Assembly (NCBI GenBank): GCA_024401395.1
Contig: JAKSLD010000008.1
Span: 1-64,000, forward strand
Direction of reading: 5' to 3'
DNA from: Bacteroidales bacterium
GTDB taxonomy: Bacteria; Bacteroidota; Bacteroidia; Bacteroidales; Marinilabiliaceae
Length of the DNA: 64,000 nt
In this document: positions 1 through 7,626 of the stretch, one piece after another
Layout of the letters: the number at the start of each line of letters is the position of its first letter
Numbering within the stretch: position 1 is the first letter of the stretch
Notes under the pieces: model-generated
The model's input: the letters and a program-made list of their open reading frames with translations, nothing else
What the model was told of the DNA's origin: nothing
Database searches by the model: none
Position numbers and translations under genes: made by a program

Positions 1-16
1 CGCCACTTAAACTACA

Positions 17-56
17 GAACCTCAGCAATCGAATGATTGCTGGGGTTCTTTTTTTA
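17..56 (+). terminator. Intrinsic terminator of a gene left of the window
   Basis: A hairpin with arms AGCAATC and GATTGCT, extended by AGAACC/GGTTCT, is followed by seven T residues. It presumably ends a + strand transcript whose gene lies before the window. Confidence 0.75.
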
Positions 57-182
57 TCAGATTGTTGTTCCTGATGTTTTTTTGCTTGCTATCTACCTCT
101 TTTGGCTTTTATTTCAACTAAATCAATTATCTTTGGCATGTAATTTGTTATGAATTAAATAAACGACTAATAGTTACATTGT

Positions 183-683
183 ATGAAGAATCTTAAGAAT
201 ATATTTCTATTTTGCCTCCTTGCTCTTACTGCACTTGCAACTCAAAGTTGCGATGATATTAAGGAGGATTTTCACGATGCATGGGCTACAAGATACCTGC
301 CTGGTGTATGGATAATGACTGACCAGAAGTTCTACTATTACGATGAATCCGGTCAGGTCATAGAGACTCGTTCTAATAGTTATTCTATATACCCAGGTAA
401 TAACAGCAGCCAGAAACAGTTGATCGTTGAACGTGAAGATGGTGATGAGTTTTTCTTCTCAATTAGCTTCGCGCATAGAGGCGAATGGGAACCAGAAGCT
501 TCTTATCATGTAATAGTAGAGGATAATGGCGATATGTTCCGTTCTGTGGGTTCTGTAGCTGGCGGTAATCAGGAGGAGTATCTTGGAACTATAGAGAAAC
601 TTAAAATGTTTAAGATGGAGATGTCTTATGATGGCCCTGATTACTCAGTGGAGACCGTATACACTAAGGTAACAACAGACTAG
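183..683 (+). CDS. Small secreted lipoprotein of unknown function
   Basis: Unrecognised 166-aa protein. Residues 1-23 form a lipoprotein signal peptide: KNLKN, a hydrophobic stretch (FLFCLLALTALA) and a lipobox ending at Cys23 (ATQSC), so the mature protein is expected to be a lipid-anchored envelope protein. The rest is soluble, acidic and rich in aromatic residues, with alternating short strands (for example KFYYYDESGQ, LIVEREDGDEFFFSI) that suggest a small beta-barrel, lipocalin-like fold; this is inference from pattern only. The gene stands alone between a terminator and a convergent operon. The upstream TTACATTG about 10 nt before the ATG may be a degenerate -7 box. Confidence 0.75.
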   Translation: MKNLKNIFLFCLLALTALATQSCDDIKEDFHDAWATRYLPGVWIMTDQKFYYYDESGQVIETRSNSYSIYPGNNSSQKQLIVEREDGDEFFFSISFAHRGEWEPEASYHVIVEDNGDMFRSVGSVAGGNQEEYLGTIEKLKMFKMEMSYDGPDYSVETVYTKVTTD

Positions 684-703
684 TTTTTATATCTATATAA
701 AGA

Positions 704-740
704 AAACGGGAGACTCTTTTTAGTGTCTCCCGTTTCTTTT
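704..740. terminator. Bidirectional terminator between convergent genes
   Basis: Arms AAACGGGAGAC and GTGTCTCCCGTTT surround a short T-rich loop. The hairpin has T residues on its 3' side and A residues on its 5' side, so it can serve both the lipoprotein gene on + and the helicase operon on -. Confidence 0.85.
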
Positions 741-750
741 GTATTTAAAC

Positions 751-2007
751 CTACATCGATTTCTTCCCCTTGAATGGCTTCTTTTCTTTAGCCCTTCTGG
801 CCTCTTCTTCATAAATGAGCGACTGCCAGTCGTCATGGTCTTTATTGGCTTGTGAGAAGTCTAACGTGGCTTCTCTCTCTATTTTTTCCATTACCATGCG
901 GTCTATCGGCCCTCCTATGAACTCTTCAACCTCTTTTAATGTCTCTTTTTCTTCTGTAGGGTCACATAGTGTCAGCGCATAGCCTTTGTCCATACCTCGA
1001 CCTGTACGACCAACTCGGTGTACATAGTTTTCTGGTATGTCTGGCACATCATAATTCACTACAAAAGGTACCGAAGGTATGTCTATGCCTCTGGCTGTAA
1101 TATCTGTGGCAATTAGTATCTGCACTTCTGATAGCCTGAACTTATCAAGTGCTATATTTCGCTCTTTCTGTCCTAAGTCGCCGTGCATACATACTGCCTT
1201 GACATCCACTCTCTCCATAGCCTTGCACACTCTCTCTGCTCGTACTCTTGTCCTGACGAAAACAATGATTCTGTCCTCTGGATGCTCTTTTGCAATGCGC
1301 TCAAGGTAGAATCTTTTCTCGTCCATATTCACCATCAGAACGCTGTGTGTCACATTTCTCGACACCATGTCTTTTGGTGATATGCGTATGTTGACAGGCT
1401 TATTGACTACGGAGTACGCCAACTTCTTGATTTTCTCGTTGATTGTCGCTGAGAAAAATAATGTCTGACGGTGTCTAGGTAGTCTGCGTACCAGATCTTT
1501 AATGTCTCCAATGAACCCAAGGTCTAGCATGTGGTCGGCTTCATCAAGAATTAGTATCTCACAAAGACTTACATCAAGATAACCCTGGCTGCATAGGTCA
1601 AACATACGCCCTGGTGTAGCTACTAGTATATCTACTCCTTTCTGTAGTTGCTCTATCTGAGGCGCTTGGTCTACTCCACCATATATCGATAGTACATTCA
1701 GACCTGTTTTGACAACTATATTCTTGAGGACAGCGCCCGACTGCTGTGCTAGTTCGTGCGTAGGCTCCATTACTATGCAACGTACTCCTGTATAGTGCAG
1801 ACGTCGTTGCGAACGCATCAGATTCTCAACCGCAGGAATGGCAAATGCTGCTGTCTTTCCTGTGCCGGTCTGCGCAATGGCTAGCACATCGTCTCCCCCA
1901 AGAATCGGACGCATAGCTTTATATTGGATGTCCGTTGGCTTGCGGAATCCCATCGCCTCTATATTCGCGAGAAGTTGTTCTTTTAGTCCAAATGCCTGAA
2001 ATTTCAT
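751..2007 (-). CDS. DEAD-box ATP-dependent RNA helicase (RhlE-like)
   Basis: Superfamily 2 RNA helicase, 418 aa, expected to unwind short RNA duplexes in ribosome assembly or mRNA turnover. In order: an F-G-L Q-motif region near residues 5-30 (KPTDIQ), Walker A AQTGTGKT near 45, PTHELAQQ, the DEAD box (LILDEADHML) near 155, SAT near 187, and in the second RecA domain ARGIDIP and HRVGRTGR near 330. The C-terminal tail is short and basic (KEKKPFKGKKSM), typical of compact RhlE-like enzymes. The ATG overlaps the stop of the upstream kinase gene by ATGA, so the two are translationally coupled in one minus-strand operon. Specific RNA substrate cannot be told. Confidence 0.95.
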   Translation of the reverse strand: MKFQAFGLKEQLLANIEAMGFRKPTDIQYKAMRPILGGDDVLAIAQTGTGKTAAFAIPAVENLMRSQRRLHYTGVRCIVMEPTHELAQQSGAVLKNIVVKTGLNVLSIYGGVDQAPQIEQLQKGVDILVATPGRMFDLCSQGYLDVSLCEILILDEADHMLDLGFIGDIKDLVRRLPRHRQTLFFSATINEKIKKLAYSVVNKPVNIRISPKDMVSRNVTHSVLMVNMDEKRFYLERIAKEHPEDRIIVFVRTRVRAERVCKAMERVDVKAVCMHGDLGQKERNIALDKFRLSEVQILIATDITARGIDIPSVPFVVNYDVPDIPENYVHRVGRTGRGMDKGYALTLCDPTEEKETLKEVEEFIGGPIDRMVMEKIEREATLDFSQANKDHDDWQSLIYEEEARRAKEKKPFKGKKSM

Positions 2008-2987
2008 AGCTTCTTTATGTCTTGACGGATGCGATTCCAGCGTTGTGTGTCCATCTTGGTGCCCATTACTTCAATGACATTGCCTGAGAGTATAGCACCT
2101 GCCTCAGCACACTGCTTTGGCGAGAGCCCGTTTATCAGTGCGTAGAGGAATCCTGCCGCATAAAGGTCTCCAGCACCTGTTGTGTCTATACTGTTTGCCT
2201 TGATGATGCCTACACGCTCCACTTTGTCGTGTACTTTTACAACACTGCCTCGACGGCCTAGCTTGACAATAGCAATATCTACCAACTCGCCTATCTCATT
2301 CAATGCCTCTATATCTTCTTTGCCCGTAAATGCTGTCGCCTCTTCTTCATTGGCAAATACAACGTCTACATAGTGCATCATTAATCGCTTCAAGAAATCA
2401 ATGTTGTCTTCAACTACATTGTAGCTGGCTAGGTCAAGACAAACACACAATCCGCGCTCGTGTGCCATCTTCATGGCTTTTTCTATAAGCTGCGCATTCT
2501 GAACCATGTAGCCCTCAACATAAAAATGTGTGTAGTTGTCAAAGAGTCGTGTGTCTATCTCATCTGCCGACAGCTCAATGGCAGCACCAAGACAAGTGGC
2601 CATTGTTCTCTCTGAATCCGGACTGATTAGCGAAATGCAACTGCCTGTCGTGGTAGTTTCTGATTTCAGAAGGAGTGGCTCTACTCCCGATAACTCAAGG
2701 TCAGCAAGGAAAGAACGGCCAAGTTCGTCATTGTTTCCTACCTTTCCAATCATACCGGTAGGGATGCCAAGGTTGGCTAGACCATATATCGTGTTCGCAG
2801 CAGAACCTCCAGATACTATCGAGGGATGAAGCGACTGAATCTGTTCAAGAATCTGAGCAGAATAGCTTGATTCTACTAATTGCATAGATCCGCGAGGCAT
2901 TTCAAACTGCTCTAGGAAGTCATCCGATGGAATGCGTACTAGAATGTCTACCAGCGCATTACCTAGACCTAATACTTTTGCTTGCAT
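2004..2987 (-). CDS. PfkB-family sugar/nucleoside kinase (adenosine kinase-like)
   Basis: Ribokinase-fold ATP-dependent kinase, 327 aa from the ATG at 2987. An open frame extends 43 codons further upstream, but it runs across the promoters, and the family-typical start is MQAKVLGLGNALVD. Motifs: the GG signature region GGSAANTIYGLANLG near residue 55, and the C-terminal DTTGAGDLYAAGF signature, whose Asp is the catalytic base. Bacteroidales members of this type are usually annotated as adenosine kinase; substrate is inferred from overall similarity and could be another nucleoside or sugar. It is the first gene of the minus operon with the DEAD-box helicase, driven by the -7 box at 3028-3021. 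Confidence 0.9.
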   Translation of the reverse strand: MQAKVLGLGNALVDILVRIPSDDFLEQFEMPRGSMQLVESSYSAQILEQIQSLHPSIVSGGSAANTIYGLANLGIPTGMIGKVGNNDELGRSFLADLELSGVEPLLLKSETTTTGSCISLISPDSERTMATCLGAAIELSADEIDTRLFDNYTHFYVEGYMVQNAQLIEKAMKMAHERGLCVCLDLASYNVVEDNIDFLKRLMMHYVDVVFANEEEATAFTGKEDIEALNEIGELVDIAIVKLGRRGSVVKVHDKVERVGIIKANSIDTTGAGDLYAAGFLYALINGLSPKQCAEAGAILSGNVIEVMGTKMDTQRWNRIRQDIKKL

Positions 2988-3020
2988 GTAGTATGAAATT
3001 TTTTCTTGAATATTTTTTGT

Positions 3021-3028
3021 CAAAGGTA
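3021..3028 (-). promoter_or_regulatory. -7 box for the PfkB kinase/helicase operon
   Basis: On the minus strand this reads TACCTTTG, the Bacteroidetes primary sigma -7 consensus (TAnnTTTG), about 34 nt before the kinase ATG. It abuts the TTG element of the tRNA-Asn promoter on the other strand. Confidence 0.7.
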
Positions 3029-3058
3029 TTGCAATTTTCCGAAATAGCAGTAACTTTG
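3029..3058 (+). promoter_or_regulatory. Promoter of tRNA-Asn
   Basis: TTG at 3029-3031 and TAACTTTG at 3051-3058 are separated by 19 nt, matching the Bacteroidetes -33/-7 arrangement. The tRNA begins about 58 nt downstream. Confidence 0.75.
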
Positions 3059-3116
3059 CAATCGCAATTGGGGCTGAAACGAACGTTTTAAGTTTCTTTT
3101 GCAAAAACAAGGTCAT

Positions 3117-3190
3117 TCTCTAATAGCTCAGTTGGTTAGAGCACCTGACTGTTAATCAGGGGGTCGTAGGTTCAAGTCCTACTTGGAGAG
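3117..3190 (+). tRNA. tRNA-Asn (anticodon GTT)
   Basis: A complete cloverleaf can be drawn by eye: acceptor arms TCTCTAA and TTGGAGA, D-arm with AGCTCAGTTGGTTAGAGC, anticodon arm CCTGA-CTGTTAA-TCAGG with GTT at 3151-3153, T-arm GTAGG-TTCAAGT-CCTAC, and discriminator G at 3190. The CCA end is not encoded. A strong terminator follows directly. Confidence 0.97.
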
Positions 3191-3203
3191 CGGTGTTTTA
3201 GTT

Positions 3204-3238
3204 AAGCGTGATAGGTTTTACCTGTCACGCTTTTTTTT
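3204..3238 (+). terminator. Intrinsic terminator after tRNA-Asn
   Basis: Arms AAGCGTGATAGG and CCTGTCACGCTT (one T-G wobble) with loop TTTTA, then eight T residues. Confidence 0.9.
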
Positions 3239-3309
3239 CTTTAAGGAAATTATATACTATCTTTGAAACGGGATAATCCTTCCCCTCTTTTATTTTTGAA
3301 TTCATCGCT

Positions 3310-4227
3310 ATGTCGGTAATAATAGATTCTGTCACAAAGACGTTTGGTGCGCAAAAGGCATTGGATTTGGTATCTTTCAAGGTCTCTGAAGGTGAAGTCG
3401 TGGGCTTTCTTGGCCCTAATGGCGCCGGTAAATCTACAATGATGAAGATCGCTACTGGTTATCTTATCGCTGATACTGGCGAAGTGACTATCTGTGGACA
3501 GAAAATTACTCCCGATAATACCGAGGTCCGTAAGCTGATAGGCTATCTGCCTGAGCATAACCCGCTATATCTCGAAATGTATGTCCGTGAATACCTTGAG
3601 ATGGTGGGTAAACTCTACTATATCAATAGCAGGGATATAAAGCGTGAGGTGGAATCTGTAATCGAACGTACTGGTCTGCAGGCGGAATGCCACAAGAAGA
3701 TAGGCGCTCTTTCTAAAGGTTACCGCCAGCGTGTCGGTATAGCTCAGGCTATCATAGGTAAGCCTAAGGTCATTATCCTCGACGAACCTACTACTGGCTT
3801 GGATCCTAACCAGATAGTAGATATCCGAAATCTTATTAAGGACCTCGGCCGCGAACATAGCGTCATCCTCTCTACTCATATCATGCAGGAGGTCGAGGCT
3901 ATCTGCGACCGTATTGTTCTTATCGATCATGGCCAGATCCGCGCAGAGGGAACTCCGGCTGAAATTCAGCGTATGGTCGGAGGTACCCAGATTGTTGAGG
4001 TCGCTTTCGAGGAGAAGGATGTCAATATCTCTGTCCTCAGTGATATGGCTTTTGTCGACCATATCGATGTCAAGGCGGATTCTTTTGAAGTATACCCTGC
4101 CGAGGGTTACGATGATATCCGCCCTATGCTGTTCCGCTTTGCTGTCGAAAATAAACTGACTCTCTTGACTCTCAATAGGGTGGAGAATTCTATGGAGGAT
4201 CTTTTCCATAGGCTTATCCCATCTTGA
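3310..4227 (+). CDS. ABC transporter ATP-binding protein, GldA-like
   Basis: ATPase subunit of an ABC-2 type exporter, 305 aa. Walker A GPNGAGKST near residue 36, Q-loop YLPEHNPLY near 80, signature variant LSKGYRQRVG near 138, Walker B VIILDEPTTGLDP near 157, H-switch STHIMQEVEA near 190. The C-terminal 80 residues form the extension seen in GldA/NatA-type ATPases. In gliding Bacteroidetes GldA pairs with GldFG, but no permease gene is adjacent here, so the partner must be elsewhere and the GldA name is only by similarity. A -7 box TATCTTTG lies at 3258-3265. Synonymous positions are strongly T/C-rich, as in most genes up to 17 kb. Confidence 0.9.
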   Translation: MSVIIDSVTKTFGAQKALDLVSFKVSEGEVVGFLGPNGAGKSTMMKIATGYLIADTGEVTICGQKITPDNTEVRKLIGYLPEHNPLYLEMYVREYLEMVGKLYYINSRDIKREVESVIERTGLQAECHKKIGALSKGYRQRVGIAQAIIGKPKVIILDEPTTGLDPNQIVDIRNLIKDLGREHSVILSTHIMQEVEAICDRIVLIDHGQIRAEGTPAEIQRMVGGTQIVEVAFEEKDVNISVLSDMAFVDHIDVKADSFEVYPAEGYDDIRPMLFRFAVENKLTLLTLNRVENSMEDLFHRLIPS

Positions 4228-4233
4228 TTTTCT

Positions 4234-4251
4234 CGGTCTCTGCTCAGACCG
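4234..4251 (+). other. Short hairpin downstream of the ABC ATPase gene
   Basis: Inverted repeat CGGTCT/AGACCG with a 6-nt loop just after the stop codon. There is no clean T run behind it, so it is at best a weak terminator or an mRNA 3' stabiliser. Confidence 0.4.
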
Positions 4252-4320
4252 TATCTTCTTCCGTAAGGCTTTCAAGTCCCTTCTATAACCTATTGTCGCC
4301 TCTATTTCTATGTTGTCGCA

Positions 4321-4374
4321 AAATAAAAAAACTGCGAGCAACCCGAATGCTCTCTTATACTTCCCTTATACTAG
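4321..4374 (+). repeat. Polar intergenic repeat, copy 1 (forward)
   Basis: An A-rich tract, the core AACTGCGAGCAAC (4330-4342) and a tail with CTTATACTTCCCTTATACTAG-like sequence. It is one of 11 related copies in the window. The surrounding gap (4228-4496) holds no other credible gene; a 70-codon open frame there has no family resemblance. Confidence 0.75.
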
Positions 4375-4458
4375 CCATATACTCCGAACTGCCTCTCTTC
4401 CTATGTGCTGGGTTTATTGTTTGTGAAAAAATGTAGGGCGGTATTAAGAATTTTTCAC

Positions 4459-4466
4459 TAACTTTG
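4459..4466 (+). promoter_or_regulatory. -7 box for the glycogen-synthase-like gene
   Basis: TAACTTTG, 30 nt before the chosen ATG at 4497. An in-frame TTG at 4464 overlaps this box and is therefore not the start. Confidence 0.65.
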
Positions 4467-4496
4467 CAACGGGTTTTTATGCGCCCTTATAATCAA

Positions 4497-5306
4497 ATGG
4501 AAAAAGCCAAAATACTCTACGTATCACAGGCGATTATGCCTTACTTGTCCGAATCAGAGATCGGACGCATCTGTAGGAACTTGCCTCAGGGCATCCTAGA
4601 GAGGGGTAAAGAGATACGCACATTTATGCCTCGCTTCGGTAATATCAACGAGCGTCGCAATCAGCTCCACGAGGTTATTCGCCTCTCGGGTCTTAATATC
4701 ATTATCGATGATAATGATCACCCTCTTATCATTAAGGTGGCTAGCATACAGCAGGCTCGTATGCAGATCTATTTCATAGATAACGAGGATTTCTTTAGCC
4801 GTAAGATTGATGTCTATGGCGCAGACGGAGAGGATCAGCCAGATAATGACGAGAGAGCTATATTTTTCGCTCGCGGCGTATTGGAGACCACACGTAAGCT
4901 CCGCTGGGTTCCTGATGTAATCCACTGCCACGGCTGGTTCACTTCTTTCATTATGCCTTTCGTCCGCCTTTTGATGAAGGACGACCCTCACTTCGCTAAT
5001 TCAAAGCTTGTGATGTCTATATACGACGATGGCTTTAAGTCTATCTGGGACGGCAATATCAAGAATAAACTCATCGTCGAGGGTATCGATAAAAAGGGCC
5101 TCAAGAAGATGATTGAGGTCAATGATTATGTCTCCCTCTGTAAGATGGTTGTCGATATGTCAGATGGCCTCATCCAGGGTAGCAAGGAAATTAACCCTGA
5201 GGTGTTGGAGTATATACAGGCTTCTGGTAAACCTTTCCTCCCTTATACTGAGGAGGATAAGTTGGTCGAGGCTTGCGACCAGTTCTATGATCAGATATTA
5301 GCTTAA
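4497..5306 (+). CDS. Glycogen/starch synthase-like protein (N-terminal GT5 domain only)
   Basis: 269 aa from ATG 4497. It resembles the N-terminal Rossmann half of GT5 glycogen/starch synthases: MEKAKILYVSQAIMPYLS, RTFMPRFGNIN, DNEDFF, FARGVLE and the VIHCHGWFTS segment typical of GT5. Bacterial GlgA is about 480 aa; here the C-terminal GT-B half with the nucleotide-sugar site is absent and the KxGGL loop near residue 15 is replaced by SESEIG. Short proteins of this kind are widespread in Bacteroidales. Whether it is catalytic, a partner of another synthase, or regulatory cannot be said. A branching enzyme gene (glgB) lies 7 kb downstream. Confidence 0.8.
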   Translation: MEKAKILYVSQAIMPYLSESEIGRICRNLPQGILERGKEIRTFMPRFGNINERRNQLHEVIRLSGLNIIIDDNDHPLIIKVASIQQARMQIYFIDNEDFFSRKIDVYGADGEDQPDNDERAIFFARGVLETTRKLRWVPDVIHCHGWFTSFIMPFVRLLMKDDPHFANSKLVMSIYDDGFKSIWDGNIKNKLIVEGIDKKGLKKMIEVNDYVSLCKMVVDMSDGLIQGSKEINPEVLEYIQASGKPFLPYTEEDKLVEACDQFYDQILA

Positions 5307-5330
5307 TAAATAACAACGTATATCATTAAT

Positions 5331-6041
5331 ATGGCACGTTTCAAGAGAATCCTTCTTAAACTCAGCGGCGAGAGCCTTATGGGTGCACAGGGTTACGGCA
5401 TCGACGTTAACCGCCTCAACGACTACGCTCAGGAGATTCAGAAAATAGCCCAGATGGGTACTCAAATCGGTATCGTTATCGGTGGCGGTAATATATTCCG
5501 TGGCCTTAGCGGCGCTTCTAAGGGCTTCGATCGATATAAGGGCGACCAGATGGGTATGTTGGCAACAACTATCAACGCTATGGCTCTCTGCTCTGCTCTC
5601 GAAGCTATAGGTCAGAAGGCTAGGGTCCTCACAGCTATCAAAATGGAGCCTATCGGAGAAATGTACTCTAAGCCTAAGGCTATCGAGGCCCTGAATAATG
5701 GCGAGGTGGCTATCTTCTCTGCAGGTACTGGTAATCCTTATTTCACAACTGATACAGGATCTTCTCTCCGCGGTATCGAAATCGAGGCCGATGTAATGCT
5801 TAAGGGTACTCGCGTGGATGGCATCTATACTGCCGACCCAGAGAAGGACCCTACAGCAACAAAGTACGACGAGATTACATACGACGAGATCTATAACAAG
5901 GGTCTCAAGGTCATGGACCTCACCGCAACTACAATGTGTAAGGAGAATAACCTCCCTATCATTGTCTTTAATATGGATAAGCAGGGTAACTTGCTTAAAC
6001 TTATGAGTGGCGAAAATATAGGAACTTATGTTCACAACTAA
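5331..6041 (+). CDS. pyrH: UMP kinase
   Basis: Phosphorylates UMP to UDP with ATP in pyrimidine nucleotide synthesis; hexameric amino-acid-kinase-fold enzyme, 236 aa, the normal length. Visible signatures: RILLKLSGESLMG at residues 5-17, GGGNIFRG near 52-59, GDQMGMLAT near 70, and the C-terminal TGSSLRGIEIEADVML and RVDGIYTADPEKDP segments that bind ATP and substrate. It starts 25 bp after the glycogen-synthase-like gene and its 3' end overlaps the next ABC gene by 14 bp, so these genes are probably cotranscribed. Confidence 0.98.
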   Translation: MARFKRILLKLSGESLMGAQGYGIDVNRLNDYAQEIQKIAQMGTQIGIVIGGGNIFRGLSGASKGFDRYKGDQMGMLATTINAMALCSALEAIGQKARVLTAIKMEPIGEMYSKPKAIEALNNGEVAIFSAGTGNPYFTTDTGSSLRGIEIEADVMLKGTRVDGIYTADPEKDPTATKYDEITYDEIYNKGLKVMDLTATTMCKENNLPIIVFNMDKQGNLLKLMSGENIGTYVHN

Positions 6042-6921
6042 TGGCGAACTTGTCATAGATTGTCGAAACATAACTCACTACTATGGTAATCGACTGATTT
6101 TCCGTGACTTGTCTTTTCAGGTGGAAAAGGGTAAAATCCTGGGCCTCCTTGGTAAGAATGGCACGGGAAAAACTACGATTATCAATATTCTGAACGGTTT
6201 CCTCCGCCCAACACGTGGCTCTGTCTCTGTTTTGGGCGAGGATATCTCATGTATGAGACCGGAAACTAAGGGGCGTATCGGTCTGCTCTTGGAACAGCAC
6301 GTTCAGCACCCTTATATGAATGTGTATCAGATAGAGAAATTCTATTCTAAGCTCTATCCTAACTGGAATTCTGATGCATATTATAATCTGATATCTAAAC
6401 TGAAAATCACTAGTAGACAGACAATTTCTACTATGTCTTGCGGCCAGCGGAGCCAGGTGTCCTTGGGACTGCTATTCGCACAGGACCCGGAGTTGCTCAT
6501 TTTGGACGACTTCTCTATGGGCCTCGACCCGGGATATAGACGTTTGTTTATCGAGAATCTTCGCGAATTCGTATCTAAAGGCAATAAGTCTGTATTCCTG
6601 ACTTCTCATATCATCCAGGATATGGAGATGCTTATTGACGATTGTATCGTATTCGACTATGGCCGCACTATTCTCCATAAGCCTACTAAGGAGATTTTGG
6701 ATACTTTCCACCGTTTCAAATTCAAAACTCAGGCTAAGACCGTACGCGCTAACCAGAATTTCCTTAATCCTGAGATAATCGGCGACCATTGGGAGTTCTA
6801 TTCGTTCGTCAAGCCCGAGACTATAATTTCTATCATCTGCGAGCAATACGATGCTAGCGATATTACTGTCGAGTCTTTGAGCCTCGAGGACGCTTTTATA
6901 GGTTTAACCGGAAAATACTAG
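6028..6921 (+). CDS. ABC exporter ATP-binding protein
   Basis: 297-aa ATPase of an ABC-2 type exporter. Walker A GLLGKNGTGKTT near residue 41, signature variant MSCGQRSQVSLG near 135, Walker B LLILDDFSMGLDPG near 153, switch SHIIQDME near 191, and a ~90-residue C-terminal extension. The Walker B Glu that normally polarises water is Asp (LDD instead of LDE), a conservative change. It overlaps pyrH by 14 bp; the membrane subunit follows 3 bp after its stop. With the next three genes it forms one probable export operon; cargo is unknown. Confidence 0.9.
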   Translation: MFTTNGELVIDCRNITHYYGNRLIFRDLSFQVEKGKILGLLGKNGTGKTTIINILNGFLRPTRGSVSVLGEDISCMRPETKGRIGLLLEQHVQHPYMNVYQIEKFYSKLYPNWNSDAYYNLISKLKITSRQTISTMSCGQRSQVSLGLLFAQDPELLILDDFSMGLDPGYRRLFIENLREFVSKGNKSVFLTSHIIQDMEMLIDDCIVFDYGRTILHKPTKEILDTFHRFKFKTQAKTVRANQNFLNPEIIGDHWEFYSFVKPETIISIICEQYDASDITVESLSLEDAFIGLTGKY

Positions 6922-6924
6922 GCA

Positions 6925-7602
6925 ATGAAAGTTCTTATTACTTCCATATTCTATAGAGAGTGGCTTAAGACGCGCTTGGTATTCACTATATCTATGATTG
7001 TCGTCGTATCTGTGATGTTGTACATATTCTTGGATTTCGCCCATTATGTACGCTCTAGCGAACTCTCGGCTGTTATCCGTAATGCTATCATCAATAATAG
7101 TCAGCCTTTCCAGGTGTTTAAGTTCGTTCCGACTCTGCTGGGCCTGACTTACGCTATATGCCAGTTCTCTCCCGAAATGGTCGATCGTAGATTCCGTCTG
7201 ACTCTGCATTTGCCATATAAGGAGCACTATATAATGGCAGCTCTTCTTTTCTATGGCACATTGTCTCTCTTGGCATTTTTCTTTGTAGCAATGCTTTGCT
7301 CGCTTTTGCTGCTTCTGTTTTTCCCTTGGGCTCTGCTGTGCCATATCGCATTGGCCGTCTACCCTTGGCTGATTTGCGGTTTTACTACTTATGCCCTCGT
7401 AGTGGCACTTATAATCGAGCCATATTGGGTGAGAAAATTTTGCTTCCTCCCGATATTGCTGACTTTCGCTGTGGTTTTCCTATTGGATGCTGAGCCGTAT
7501 GCTTTCGCTAAGGCTGGATGGTTTTTTATCTACGCCGTAATCGTGGCTTACGTCACTCCGTTCTATAATATGATACGTTTCAAAAACGGACAGGCTAAGT
7601 AA
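6925..7602 (+). CDS. ABC exporter membrane subunit
   Basis: 225-aa integral membrane protein with about six hydrophobic segments (for example VFTISMIVVVSVMLYIFLDF near residues 18-37, then near 72-92, 108-131, 139-160, 167-182 and 194-215). No soluble domain. Immediate linkage to the ATPase gene upstream and its size argue for an ABC-2 type permease half; this rests on context and topology rather than a recognised motif. Confidence 0.75.
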   Translation: MKVLITSIFYREWLKTRLVFTISMIVVVSVMLYIFLDFAHYVRSSELSAVIRNAIINNSQPFQVFKFVPTLLGLTYAICQFSPEMVDRRFRLTLHLPYKEHYIMAALLFYGTLSLLAFFFVAMLCSLLLLLFFPWALLCHIALAVYPWLICGFTTYALVVALIIEPYWVRKFCFLPILLTFAVVFLLDAEPYAFAKAGWFFIYAVIVAYVTPFYNMIRFKNGQAK

Positions 7603-7626
7603 CCCTATACAATAAATCGAGATTAT

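Noticed and set aside
3565-4341. 258-codon minus frame opposite the GldA-like gene
   Set aside because: Shadow of a well-supported ABC ATPase; no recognisable domain.
4224-4436. 70-codon + frame after the GldA-like gene
   Set aside because: It runs through a hairpin and a dispersed intergenic repeat; Ser/Leu-rich translation without homology.
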